Source: Burkholderia sp. BCC0322 (GTDB lineage Bacteria > Pseudomonadota > Gammaproteobacteria > Burkholderiales > Burkholderiaceae). From it: 64,000 nucleotides of DNA. A program made the position numbers and the translations under genes. The notes under the pieces are model-generated. The model was not told the origin of the DNA, did no database searches, and saw nothing but the letters and a program-made list of their open reading frames with translations. Positions 55,234 to 63,299 of the stretch are shown here, in pieces. Every line of letters starts with the position of its first letter. The first letter of the stretch is position 1. Location of the stretch: NCBI RefSeq assembly GCF_902833045.1, contig NZ_CADFDU010000001.1:823927-887926 (forward strand), in the 5' to 3' direction.

Positions 55234-55791
55234 TCACGCGGCGTTCGCATGCCACGCGAACGCGTCGAACGGCGCTTCGATCATGGGCCGCGTCACGCTG
55301 CCGACGTAGTTCGTGATAGTCGATGCGGCGACCACCGCGATCACTTCCAGCAACTGTTCGTCGCTGAAGCTCGCGTCGAGGAACGCCTGCCGGTCGGCAT
55401 CGGCCAGGCGGCCGCGGGTGTCGATCAGCTTGCGCGCCGTGGCCGACAGCGCGGCCAGTTTCGCGTCGCCCGGCAGAGCGCCGCGGCGGATCGCGTCGAC
55501 GTCGGCACGGGTCACCCCCTGTTTCAGCGCAAGCGCGGTATGGAAGGCGACCGGCCATTCGCTCGCGTTCGTGACCGCGTTGGTGAGCAGGAGCGTCTGG
55601 ATCTGCGGCTCGGTGAGGCTGCTGGCGTGCACGCGCTCGAACAGGCCGATGAAGCCGTTGATCAGCACCGGCGACGCGGCCATGGCCGCCGCGATGTTCG
55701 GGACGATGCCGAAGGTTTGCTGGAGCTGCCGGAGGACGGGCTTGGATGCGGCCGGCGCCGAGTCGATGGTGTGAAGCGGATAGGCGGACAT
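55234..55791 (-). CDS. Carboxymuconolactone decarboxylase family protein lacking the CxxC pair
   Basis: A 185-residue AhpD/CMD-fold protein: VPNIAAAMAASPVLINGFIG at the front and FSDEQLLEVIAVVAASTITN at the end. The active-site region where AhpD-like peroxidases have CxxC(x)3H reads NASEWPVAFHTALALKQG, so both cysteines are gone while the His stays. It is therefore not a typical alkylhydroperoxidase. The ATG at 55791 (MSAYPLHTIDS) fits the family; an upstream frame to 55869 is not protein-like. Likely in an operon with the MmyB-type regulator downstream. Confidence 0.85.
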   Translation of the reverse strand: MSAYPLHTIDSAPAASKPVLRQLQQTFGIVPNIAAAMAASPVLINGFIGLFERVHASSLTEPQIQTLLLTNAVTNASEWPVAFHTALALKQGVTRADVDAIRRGALPGDAKLAALSATARKLIDTRGRLADADRQAFLDASFSDEQLLEVIAVVAASTITNYVGSVTRPMIEAPFDAFAWHANAA

Positions 55792-55923
55792 GATGACTCC
55801 GGGGTGGTGAGCGCCGCCGGAATGGCGGCGCGACACCCGAAGCGTAGGAGCGGCCGCGTCGCGCGCCAATTACATCGGATGTAATCATTCGATGCGCGCG
55901 AAGCCGTCCACTCCCCGAAGCGG

Positions 55924-56685
55924 CTAGCCGCCTTGCCTGACCATCTCCGCCAGCGTCTTCATCGCCTGCAGGTACGGATACGGCCCGTGGCTGATGCGGG
56001 CCACGCCGTATTCCGCGAATTCGGCGAGCGTCGGCGTCTCCGCGATGCGCATCACGTTCACCGGTAGCGGCGAGGCGGCCGTCAGCGCGCGGATGAGCGC
56101 CGGCGAGCGCAGCCCCGGTACGAACAGGCCATCGGCGCCGGCCGCGGCATACGCGCGTGCGCGGGCCAGCGTGGCGTCGAGCAGGCGTTCGTCGTGCGTG
56201 TCGGCCGGCGCCTTGAAGAACACGTCGGTACGCGCATTGATGAAGTAGTCGGCGCCTGCACGATCGGCCGCCTGCCGTGCAGCCGCGAGACGCGCTACCG
56301 CTTCTTCGACGTTACGCAATTCGCCCGTCGCCGGGAAGCTGTCTTCGAGATTGCAGCCGATCGCGCCGGCTTGGATGCTGAGCGCGATCGTCTCGGCCAC
56401 ATCTTCCGGCCGCTCGCCGTACCCGCTTTCGAGATCGACGGTGACGGGCAGGTCGGTCGCGCGCGTGATCCGCTCCAGCACTTCCATCATCAGTGCGCGT
56501 GGCATCTGCTCGCCGTCGACGAAACCGTTGGCCGCCGCAACCGACCAGCTGCCGGTTGCCAGCGAGACGGCACCCGCGTCGGCCGCCGTGCGCGCGCTGC
56601 CGGCGTCCCACACGTTGAACAGCGCCAGCGGCTGGCCTGCGCGGTGAAGCGAACGGAAATACGCGCCCTTCTCATTGCTGCTCAT
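55924..56685 (-). CDS. Isocitrate lyase / PEP mutase family enzyme
   Basis: A 253-residue protein of the PEP-mutase/isocitrate-lyase superfamily. It starts FRSLHRAGQPLALFNVWDAG; the metal-binding region is PVTVDLESGYGERPEDVAET, followed by GAIGCNLEDSFP and FINARTDVFF. The catalytic-loop Cys of true isocitrate lyases (KKCGH) is absent, so it belongs with the 'PEP phosphonomutase-like' subgroup cleaving or forming C-C or C-P bonds in 2-hydroxy/oxo acids. Its ATG overlaps the upstream gene's stop by 4 bp; AAGGAG precedes it. Confidence 0.87.
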   Translation of the reverse strand: MSSNEKGAYFRSLHRAGQPLALFNVWDAGSARTAADAGAVSLATGSWSVAAANGFVDGEQMPRALMMEVLERITRATDLPVTVDLESGYGERPEDVAETIALSIQAGAIGCNLEDSFPATGELRNVEEAVARLAAARQAADRAGADYFINARTDVFFKAPADTHDERLLDATLARARAYAAAGADGLFVPGLRSPALIRALTAASPLPVNVMRIAETPTLAEFAEYGVARISHGPYPYLQAMKTLAEMVRQGG

Positions 56686-57728
56686 GCTTGTGTCTCCTTG
56701 TGGAAAACGGGGTCGGTCGTCGTGCCGAACGATACTGCCACCGTATCGAGCGCCGCGAGAAAATCGCGCGCGTCGAACAGCTCGCCGAGACTGCGCACGC
56801 CGCCCGACACCGCGGTGTTGCCCGCGATCAGGCGCACGGCTGCCTCGACGATGATCGGTGCGCTCACCGCGTAGATGTCCTGCCCGGACGCCGTCGCGCG
56901 GTGCGTCGTGCCGCCCTGCACGACGATCGCGTCCATCGCGAACCGCTGCGCCGAGCGTCCCAGCGCGTCGGTCGGCTCGGGCGGCGGCGTGGCGGCATCG
57001 CGCACGTCGCGCAGCGCAGGGGTCGCGAGCCACGATTCGATCGTGTCGATACGCAGGTGACGCGATAGTGTCATCACTTCGGAAAACGGCAGCAATGTCA
57101 CGTCGACGCGGCCGATCGGCGGCGGGAACGGCCATGCGCGTTCGAGTGCGGTCGACGGCACCGGCGTCGGCTTGCCGTCCTTCAGCACGAGTCGCACCGC
57201 GCGATTGCGTCCGCCCGTCACGCGCGTGCCGCGCGTCGGGTGCCAGCGGTCGAGCCCGGTCGCGATATCGACGCGCTCGATCGGCTGGTGCTGGTCCACG
57301 ACGGCCGTGACGAGCAGGTCAGCCAGGCCGCCGTAGAACGCCGCGGCCGGCACGATGGTCACGCCGGCGGCGCGCGCCCGCGCGTCGCCGTGTTCGGCCA
57401 GCGCCAGCACCGACGGCTGCTCGGCCGTCAGGTCGAGATAGGGGAGGCCGGCCCGCAGCGCGGCATCGGCCAGCGGCAGCGCGGTATCGAGGTACGGGCC
57501 CGCGCAGTTGATCACCGCATCCGTGCCGTGCAACGCGGCGTCGAGCGCGGCCGGATCGTCGATCGCCGCGACGCGCGCGAGCGTCGCATCGCCGCCGTCT
57601 TCCGCGAGCCGCGCGGCATCGCGCCCGACGCGAATCGCGCGCAGGCCGCGCCGCGCCAGCTCGGCGACGACAAACCGCCCGGTGTGACCCGTGGCGCCAT
57701 AGACTGCAACCGTCGTTCGATCGTCCAT
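56682..57728 (-). CDS. Saccharopine dehydrogenase-like NAD(P)-binding protein
   Basis: A 348-residue protein opening with the Rossmann motif VAVYGATGHTGRFVVAELAR and having DAVINCAGPYLDTALPLADA and GLPYLDLTAEQP, the saccharopine-dehydrogenase/trans-acting enoyl-reductase layout. It reduces or oxidises an unknown substrate. It is the first gene of a two-gene operon (4-bp overlap with the PEP-mutase-like gene) and is divergent from a TetR regulator with an extensive inverted repeat between them. Confidence 0.86.
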   Translation of the reverse strand: MDDRTTVAVYGATGHTGRFVVAELARRGLRAIRVGRDAARLAEDGGDATLARVAAIDDPAALDAALHGTDAVINCAGPYLDTALPLADAALRAGLPYLDLTAEQPSVLALAEHGDARARAAGVTIVPAAAFYGGLADLLVTAVVDQHQPIERVDIATGLDRWHPTRGTRVTGGRNRAVRLVLKDGKPTPVPSTALERAWPFPPPIGRVDVTLLPFSEVMTLSRHLRIDTIESWLATPALRDVRDAATPPPEPTDALGRSAQRFAMDAIVVQGGTTHRATASGQDIYAVSAPIIVEAAVRLIAGNTAVSGGVRSLGELFDARDFLAALDTVAVSFGTTTDPVFHKETQA

Positions 57729-57738
57729 GATCCGTTCC

Positions 57739-57776
57739 GATACAGAACGGTCTGTTTTATAGTACAGACCTGTATC
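57739..57776. promoter_or_regulatory. TetR-type operator between divergent genes
   Basis: A nested dyad: inner arms GGTCTGT (57749-57755) and ACAGACC (57764-57770) with an 8-bp spacer, and outer arms beginning GATACAG on the left and ending TGTATC on the right. It lies 10 bp from the start of the saccharopine-dehydrogenase-like gene and 70 bp before the tetR ATG. A TTTATAGT-like -10 sequence falls in the centre, so bound repressor would block transcription. Confidence 0.75.
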
Positions 57777-57846
57777 GTCGTCAAGCCGGCGGTGCTATGA
57801 TCGGATCACTGTTGCGGGAGTGGGCGGCCAGCCAGGCCGGGTCGGG

Positions 57847-58440
57847 ATGAAAAAGGACACAGGCACACCAGGGAACGCGCCCGATACGCGCGAACGCATT
57901 CTGCGAACGGCCAGCGAGCTGTTCTACCGGGAGGGTACGCGCGCGGTCGGCGTGGACCTGATCGTCGCGCAGGCAGGCGTGGCGAAGACGAGCCTCTATC
58001 GTCACTTCGCGACGAAGGACGACCTGATCGAAGCGTTCCTGCTGCGCGAGGACGCCGATTTCTGGGCGCATTGGGATGCGGTGGCCGCGCGGTACCGGCG
58101 CACCCCGCGCGAGGAACTGGATGCGCAACTGCAATGGATCGGCGAACGCATTGCGCGCCCCGGCTATCGTGGCTGTCCGCAGATCAACATTGCCGCCGAA
58201 TACGCGGACGGCAACCATCCGGCCCGCAAGGTGGCCGTCGCGCACAAGCAGGAACTGCGGCGCCGGCTGACCGAGCTGGCCGGGGCGATCGGCGTCGACG
58301 AACCGGAAACTTTCGCATTGCGGCTCGCAACCGTCATCGACGGTGCGCTGAGCAGCGGGCAGGCGCTGCATGCGCACGGGCCCGTGGCCTTCCTGCAGGC
58401 ATTTGCGCAACTGCTGTTGCCGAAGCGGGGCCGGAAATAA
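57847..58440 (+). CDS. TetR family transcriptional regulator
   Basis: A 197-residue TetR-type repressor. The N-terminal HTH is RERILRTASELFYREGTRAV, LIVAQAGVAKTSLYRHFATK, DDLIEAF; the helical ligand domain follows (YRGCPQINIAAEYADGNHPA, characteristic of a clade controlling redox or aromatic-compound genes). Divergent from the saccharopine-dehydrogenase-like operon; the dyad between is its likely target. The ATG at 57847 (MKKDTGTPG) is preferred over one at 57820. Confidence 0.9.
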   Translation: MKKDTGTPGNAPDTRERILRTASELFYREGTRAVGVDLIVAQAGVAKTSLYRHFATKDDLIEAFLLREDADFWAHWDAVAARYRRTPREELDAQLQWIGERIARPGYRGCPQINIAAEYADGNHPARKVAVAHKQELRRRLTELAGAIGVDEPETFALRLATVIDGALSSGQALHAHGPVAFLQAFAQLLLPKRGRK

Positions 58441-58471
58441 GCGCTGCCGCCGCAGCGAACCGCGCGCCGGT

Positions 58472-58936
58472 TCAGTCGCGCGCCGGGTCGACCGCCAGCG
58501 CGCGCAACTGGCCGCGCAACTGATCGACTTCCCCCGGTGCGAACGGCCGTTCGATCTCGGCATGCGTCTGTTGCCAAAGCGGAAACGCTTCGGCCAGCAG
58601 GTGTTGGCCGGCCGGCGTCAGTTCGAGCAGGCGGCTGCGCCCGTCGTCCGGATCCTGGAGGATCGTGACCAGGCCGCGCCGCTCGAGCGGCTTGAGCGCG
58701 GCCGTGAGCGTGGTGCGGTCCATCGCGAGCAGCGACGCGACCGATTTCATCGGTGCCGGCTGCGGCCGGTTCAGCGACATCAGCAGCGAAAACTGGCCGT
58801 TGGTGAGATCCAGCGGGCGCAGCGCATCGTCGAAGATCCGCGCAAGATTGCGCGCCGCGCGCTGCATGTGCAGGCACAGGCAGCAATCGCGCACCATCAG
58901 CGTCGTTTCGAAAGGGAGCTTTTCTTTTCGTGCCAT
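58472..58936 (-). CDS. MarR family transcriptional regulator, Cys-rich N-terminus
   Basis: A 154-residue MarR protein: winged helix in LTNGQFSLLMSLNRPQPAPM, SVASLLAMDRTTLTAALKPL, ERRGLVTILQDPDDGRSRLL. The N-terminal segment MVRDCCLCLHMQRAARNLAR has three Cys, which could make it a redox-sensing member, but this is untested. It is divergent from the YciI-like and GST genes with a 12-bp palindrome between. Oxidant or electrophile control of the GST would fit. Confidence 0.9.
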   Translation of the reverse strand: MARKEKLPFETTLMVRDCCLCLHMQRAARNLARIFDDALRPLDLTNGQFSLLMSLNRPQPAPMKSVASLLAMDRTTLTAALKPLERRGLVTILQDPDDGRSRLLELTPAGQHLLAEAFPLWQQTHAEIERPFAPGEVDQLRGQLRALAVDPARD

Positions 58937-58947
58937 GTTGCAATTGT

Positions 58948-58959
58948 GTTGATATCAAC
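58948..58959. promoter_or_regulatory. Palindromic candidate MarR operator
   Basis: GTTGATATCAAC is a perfect 12-bp palindrome in the 81-bp gap between the divergent marR and YciI-like genes, 11 bp upstream of the marR start codon. Half-sites of TTGATA type are common for MarR proteins (TTGATATCAA). Confidence 0.65.
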
Positions 58960-59017
58960 CTATCTTGTCAAGGTCGAGGCGCGGCAGCCCGTCGCGTCCG
59001 CCACCGGAGGAGGCAGC

Positions 59018-59386
59018 ATGAGTGCTCAACAGCAGTTGTATCTCGCGGTGTTTCTCGGAGGCAAGGAGAGTCCCGCCATGAAGGCCTGGATGGCGCTGCC
59101 GGAAGAGGCGCGGCGCACGCGCGAGCGTGACGGCATCGCCGCATGGCACGCATGGGTCGACCGGCATCGCGACGCGATCGTCGAGATGGGCGGGCCGCTC
59201 GGCAAGACGAAGACCATCGATGCGACCGGCGTCAAGGACACGGCGAACGCGATGAGCGGCTTTACCGTCGTGCGGGCGGCCTCGCACGACGCGGCGGCCG
59301 CGCTGTTCGAAGGCCATCCGCATTTCACGCTGTTCCCGGGCGTGGCGATCGACGTGATGCCGGTGCTGGCGATTCCCGGCGCGTGA
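59018..59386 (+). CDS. YciI-like / DGPF-type small protein
   Basis: A 122-residue protein of the YCII-related ferredoxin-like fold: LYLAVFLGGKESPAMKAWMA, IVEMGGPLGKTKTIDATGVK, SGFTVVRAASHDAAAALFEG, ending HPHFTLFPGVAIDVMPV, where the HPHF..PG.A.DVMPV tail is typical. Function unknown; YciI proteins may be small hydrolases or dehalogenase-like enzymes. GGAGGAGG precedes the ATG. Next to GST and divergent from marR. Confidence 0.8.
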   Translation: MSAQQQLYLAVFLGGKESPAMKAWMALPEEARRTRERDGIAAWHAWVDRHRDAIVEMGGPLGKTKTIDATGVKDTANAMSGFTVVRAASHDAAAALFEGHPHFTLFPGVAIDVMPVLAIPGA

Positions 59387-59474
59387 ACGACGCGCGAGGC
59401 CACGCGTCGCGTATCGGCGATGCGCGGTGGCCGGCCTGCGGACGTTTTCCCGACATTCTGGATGGAGACTGGCG

Positions 59475-60092
59475 ATGAAGCTTTACGGATTTGCCGGCAC
59501 CCGCTCGCAACGCGCGCTGTGGGGGCTGAAGGAGCTGGATGCCGATTTCGAGTTCATCTCGGTGAACCTGCTTCAGGGCGAGCACAAGCGGCCTGAGTTC
59601 CTGCGCCTCAATCCGGCCGGCAAGGTGCCCGTGCTGGTGGACGGCGATCTCGTGATTCCCGAATCGGCCGCGATCGTGCTGTATCTCGCGGACAAGTACC
59701 CGGAGAAGGCGCTGCTGCCGGCCGATCCGGCGCGGCGGGCCGAGGCTTACCGGTGGGTCATGTTCGCGGTGACGGAGCTCGAGCAGCCGCTGTGGCGGAT
59801 CACGCGGCACGCGTTCATCTATCCGCCGGAGAAGCGCTCGCCGGCCGACATCGAACTGGCGCGGGAGGATTTCAAGACGATGGCCGCGATTCTCGACAAG
59901 CATCTCGAAGGGCGCGAGTTCATCGTCGGCGATACGTTGACGGTAGCCGATTGCGTGACCGCTTACCTGATCGACTGGGCGGGCGAGTGCAACCTGATCG
60001 AATCGTTTCCGAATTTGCGGGCGTATCTCGAACGGCTGTATGCGCGGCCGAAAGCGCCGCAGCGGATCGCGGACGCGCGCAAGGCGGCGTGA
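59475..60092 (+). CDS. Glutathione S-transferase
   Basis: A 205-residue GST. Thioredoxin-like N-terminal domain MKLYGFAGTRSQRALWGLKE with Ser/Thr in the active-site turn, the cis-Pro GKVPVLVDGDLVIPESAAIV (PESxAI glutathione-binding motif), and a helical C-terminal domain with GDTLTVADCVTAYLIDW. It conjugates glutathione to electrophiles or reduces peroxides. It lies 88 bp after the YciI-like gene and may be controlled by the divergent MarR. Confidence 0.92.
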   Translation: MKLYGFAGTRSQRALWGLKELDADFEFISVNLLQGEHKRPEFLRLNPAGKVPVLVDGDLVIPESAAIVLYLADKYPEKALLPADPARRAEAYRWVMFAVTELEQPLWRITRHAFIYPPEKRSPADIELAREDFKTMAAILDKHLEGREFIVGDTLTVADCVTAYLIDWAGECNLIESFPNLRAYLERLYARPKAPQRIADARKAA

Positions 60093-60184
60093 CGCGCGGT
60101 GGTCGGTCGTGCGCTGCATCGGCACGGCCGACCGCTAGGTTTGTGCAGTCGGTGAGCGGCGGTTTCGCCGCGTTCACGGGGTGA

Positions 60185-60212
60185 CGCGTGCGTCGCTAAC
60201 GCGGCGCACGCG
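60185..60212. terminator. Hairpin between convergent GST and HAD genes
   Basis: CGCGTGCG and CGCACGCG form an 8-bp perfect stem around a 12-nt loop, 6 bp before the end of the opposing HAD gene. No U-tract. A weak candidate for a bidirectional transcription end. Confidence 0.35.
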
Positions 60213-60217
60213 GGTGC

Positions 60218-60940
60218 TCACGAAACGTCGTCAGGCCCACCAAGCGCGTGACACAGCATCGACAGGTCGCTGAACGTGAGGTGCGGCGTCGCGGCCTGCT
60301 GTTTGACGCGCTCCGCTTCCGGATGCGTATCGCGAACCACCCATGCCGCCTGAAGCCCCGCATTCAATGCGCCGACGATATCGAGGTGGTAATCGTCGCC
60401 GACATGCAGCAGTTCCGCCGGACGCACGTCGAGCGTTTCCGCCGCCGCATGAAATATCCCGGGCTCCGGCTTCGCGACGCCGAACGCCTGCGCGCTGAGC
60501 GTCGCACGGAAGAATTCGCCGCCGCCGGTCAGCCGGAGATCCGCGTTGCCGTTGGTCACCGCGATCAACGGAAACCGCGCGCTCAACCACGCGAGCGCCG
60601 GCAACGCATCCTCATAGAATTCGACCCGGTTGCGCGCGGCATAGAAGGCTGCGTACGCACGGTCGGTGAGCGCGACATCTTCGTTCGCCCGCTCCAGCGC
60701 CAGCCGGATCGAACCGATTCTCATCGCGCGGAAGTCGCCGGCGAGATCGGGGCACAATCGTTCGTATTCCTCACGCAAGTCGCTTAGCGCCTGCTGCGTG
60801 GGCAGCACGCTTTCGGTACCGGGCGCGTGCTCGATCAACCACGTGCGAAGCGCCCGCTCGGCCCGTACGACGGACGGCCCGAACGGCCACAGGGTGTCGT
60901 CCAGGTCGAACGAGAGGGCAGAAACTTGGGTGAGACGCAT
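60218..60940 (-). CDS. HAD family hydrolase
   Basis: A 240-residue haloacid-dehalogenase-type phosphatase: motif I ALSFDLDDTLWPFGP (nucleophile Asp), motif II LIAVTNGN, motif III Lys in GVAKPEPGIFHAAAE, motif IV LHVGDDYHLDIVGALNAG. The helical cap inserted after motif I is of the C1 type. Substrate unknown; sequence style is close to YjjG/GS1-like nucleotidase members. It follows the ornithine-cyclodeaminase-like gene by 19 bp and is probably co-transcribed. Confidence 0.9.
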   Translation of the reverse strand: MRLTQVSALSFDLDDTLWPFGPSVVRAERALRTWLIEHAPGTESVLPTQQALSDLREEYERLCPDLAGDFRAMRIGSIRLALERANEDVALTDRAYAAFYAARNRVEFYEDALPALAWLSARFPLIAVTNGNADLRLTGGGEFFRATLSAQAFGVAKPEPGIFHAAAETLDVRPAELLHVGDDYHLDIVGALNAGLQAAWVVRDTHPEAERVKQQAATPHLTFSDLSMLCHALGGPDDVS

Positions 60941-60959
60941 GGCGGTTGAAAAAGGTCGT

Positions 60960-61931
60960 TTACCAGGGCCACGGAATGGAGCGTCCGGTGCCGTTTTCGA
61001 GGGCCTGTCGATACAGGAAGCGTGCGACGGTCAGGTCCTGAAGCGCAAGCCCAGTCATGTCGAAGACGGTGATCTCGTGCGGCGCACGGCTAACCGTCGC
61101 GGTTCCGGCGAGGATGTCACCGATTTCAGTGCCTGGCAAATCCGGCGCCCACTGGCACTCGCCAATGCTGCGCGCCTGGTCCTGATCGTCCACGAAAATG
61201 CGGGCGCGTTCCAGCACGCCTGCCGGAAGCTCACGCTTGCCGGCGGTATCGGCGCCCACGCAGGTCAGGTGGGTGCCTGGCTGAACCGCGTCCGCATCGA
61301 ACAGCGGGCCGCCGCCGGGCGTTGCCGTGATGACCACGTCGCTGTCGGCCACCGCGTCGTGCCGGTCGCGAGCCACGCCGATCGTGCATCGTTCCCGGAA
61401 GGTCGATTCGAATACGGGATCGGGCTCGCCGCTGACGTTCACGTACCGCACCGTGCACCGTTGCGGCAGCAGCGCGAGTGCGTAGTCGAGCTGCACGCGC
61501 GCCTGCACGCCGGTGCCGAACACGCAGATTCGCGTGCTGTCGCGCCGTGCGAGCAACTGCAGCCCGAGGCCGCCGGCGGCACCGGTTCGCGCGGTGGTGA
61601 TCGCATTGCCGTCCATGATGCACAGCGGGCGGCCGGTGGCCGGGTCGAACAGCGCGACGGTCGCCTGATGCGGTTCGCCGCCGAGCACCCGGTTGCCGGG
61701 CCAGAATCCGGCCGCCTTGAAGCCGAGCAGATCCTGATTCGCGACATCTCCCGACTTGATGCCGAACACGCCGCCGGTGTGCAGTTTCTCGCGGACCACC
61801 GGGAACACGCGCCCGGCTCGTTGACTGTGGAGCACGAAGGCTTCGCGAACCGCCGCCGTCACTTGCGCGGCCTGGAGGGCGGGTTCGACCGTATCGCGGT
61901 CGAGGAGCAGGAGTCGGGCGTCTGTCGGCAT
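60960..61931 (-). CDS. Ornithine cyclodeaminase / mu-crystallin family protein
   Basis: A 323-residue NAD(P)-dependent family member. It includes GGVFGIKSGDVANQDLLGFK, ATGRPLCIMDGNAITTARTG, the Rossmann motif RICVFGTGVQARVQLDYALA, and ADSDVVITATPGGGPLF with THLTCVGADTAGKRELP. Relatives act as ornithine cyclodeaminase, ketimine reductase, alanine dehydrogenase or iminosuccinate reductase. The upstream DSD1-type aldolase/dehydratase gene suggests amino-acid work, possibly on 3-hydroxyaspartate-derived imines; that is inference. Confidence 0.87.
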   Translation of the reverse strand: MPTDARLLLLDRDTVEPALQAAQVTAAVREAFVLHSQRAGRVFPVVREKLHTGGVFGIKSGDVANQDLLGFKAAGFWPGNRVLGGEPHQATVALFDPATGRPLCIMDGNAITTARTGAAGGLGLQLLARRDSTRICVFGTGVQARVQLDYALALLPQRCTVRYVNVSGEPDPVFESTFRERCTIGVARDRHDAVADSDVVITATPGGGPLFDADAVQPGTHLTCVGADTAGKRELPAGVLERARIFVDDQDQARSIGECQWAPDLPGTEIGDILAGTATVSRAPHEITVFDMTGLALQDLTVARFLYRQALENGTGRSIPWPW

Positions 61932-62040
61932 GTTCAGGCGAGCGCTTTCGGCGCAAGGTGAATCTGGGTTATATAAATTTTGTCCAGATTTGGATAAATA
62001 TTCAATGATTCGACGTGGCTACGTGGGCGCACGGTTTCGC

Positions 62041-63171
62041 TCACCACCCGTAGAAGCGCGGCCACGTTTGCGCGTCGCCGTCGTCGCCGAGCGCCTGATA
62101 CTCGGGATGTTGCGCACCGGTGGCACACGCGTGATTCGGCAGAATGCGCAGGCGGGTGCCGATCGGGAACCGTTGCGCGATGTCGGCGTCGGGTGAGCCC
62201 ACGCACGACACGATCCCGTGCTCCTGGTTCGCGGCGCTCATCACGTAGTCGCCGAGCACGTCGCCGTGTTCGGTGCAGACCTGCCCGTAGCCGAAGTCGC
62301 GCGCCTGACGCTGCGTGCCGCGGTCGCGGCTCATCGCCATCCAGCCCGCGTCGACGATTGCCCAGCCTTTCTCTTCCTGGTGCCCGATGACGGTGGTCAG
62401 CACCGATAGTGCGATGTCGGACAGACCGCACACGCCGATGTTGTGCATCACGAGATCGAACATCACGTACACGCCGGCGCGCACCTCGGTCACGCCGTCG
62501 AGGTGTTCCGCCGCGAGGGCAGTGGGTGTCGAACCGATGCTCACGACCGGGCAGGGCAGCCCGGCGGCCCGGAGGCGTTCCGCTGCCCGCACGGTGCGGC
62601 TGCGTTCCTGCTCGGCGATTGCCGCCAGCGCTTCGGGCGTGTCGTATTCGTAGCTGGAGCCCGCATGCGCGAGCACCCCGCCGAGCACCATCCCGCCGTC
62701 GACCAGCGCGCGGCCCACGTCGATCAGCAGGTCGGCGTCGCGCGGAATCCCCGAGCGGTGGCCGTCGACGTCGATCTCGATCCATACGTCGAAGCGCTCG
62801 CCTTGCGCGCGCCCGAATTCGGCGATCGCGTGCGCGGCCGCCAGGCTGTCGGCGACCAGCTTCAGGTCGCAACCCTGCCGGCGCAGCGCGAGCGCCTGGC
62901 CCAGCTTCGCGGGCACCATGCCGACTGCGTAGACGATGTCGCGGATACCGTGCGCGAAAAACTGTTCGGCTTCCTTGAGCGTCGACACCGTGATGCCCTG
63001 CGCGCCGGCCGCGAGCTGCGCATCGACGACGTGCGCGCATTTGGTGGTCTTGACGTGTGGCCGGAACCTGACGCCGAGCGCGTCCAGATGCGCCTGCATG
63101 CGGCCGATGTTGCGACGCATGCGGCCGACGTCGACCAGGGCGGCCGGGGTGTTGAGGGTTTGAAGATCCAC
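62041..63171 (-). CDS. DSD1 family PLP-dependent enzyme (D-threonine aldolase / D-serine dehydratase-like)
   Basis: A 376-residue fold-III PLP enzyme. The N-terminal alanine-racemase-like barrel carries the PLP lysine K41 in RFRPHVKTTKCAHVVDAQLA, and the C-terminal domain has the metal-binding His/Cys pair in LRILPNHACAT. These are hallmarks of D-threonine aldolase, 3-hydroxy-D-aspartate aldolase and eukaryotic-type D-serine dehydratase. It is followed by the ornithine-cyclodeaminase-like gene 109 bp downstream and preceded by a LysR gene, together a probable D-/hydroxy-amino-acid catabolic unit. Confidence 0.88.
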   Translation of the reverse strand: MDLQTLNTPAALVDVGRMRRNIGRMQAHLDALGVRFRPHVKTTKCAHVVDAQLAAGAQGITVSTLKEAEQFFAHGIRDIVYAVGMVPAKLGQALALRRQGCDLKLVADSLAAAHAIAEFGRAQGERFDVWIEIDVDGHRSGIPRDADLLIDVGRALVDGGMVLGGVLAHAGSSYEYDTPEALAAIAEQERSRTVRAAERLRAAGLPCPVVSIGSTPTALAAEHLDGVTEVRAGVYVMFDLVMHNIGVCGLSDIALSVLTTVIGHQEEKGWAIVDAGWMAMSRDRGTQRQARDFGYGQVCTEHGDVLGDYVMSAANQEHGIVSCVGSPDADIAQRFPIGTRLRILPNHACATGAQHPEYQALGDDGDAQTWPRFYGW

Positions 63172-63299
63172 GATGCGTTGCCTCTGAGGGTTGCCGATGC
63201 GAACACTGTAGAGGCGTCGACGGGCGCCGTGTTTAACGCACGGCTAATCCGGCATTAAATGCGGTTTAATCGACCGGATCGCGCGGGCCGGGGCGCGGC

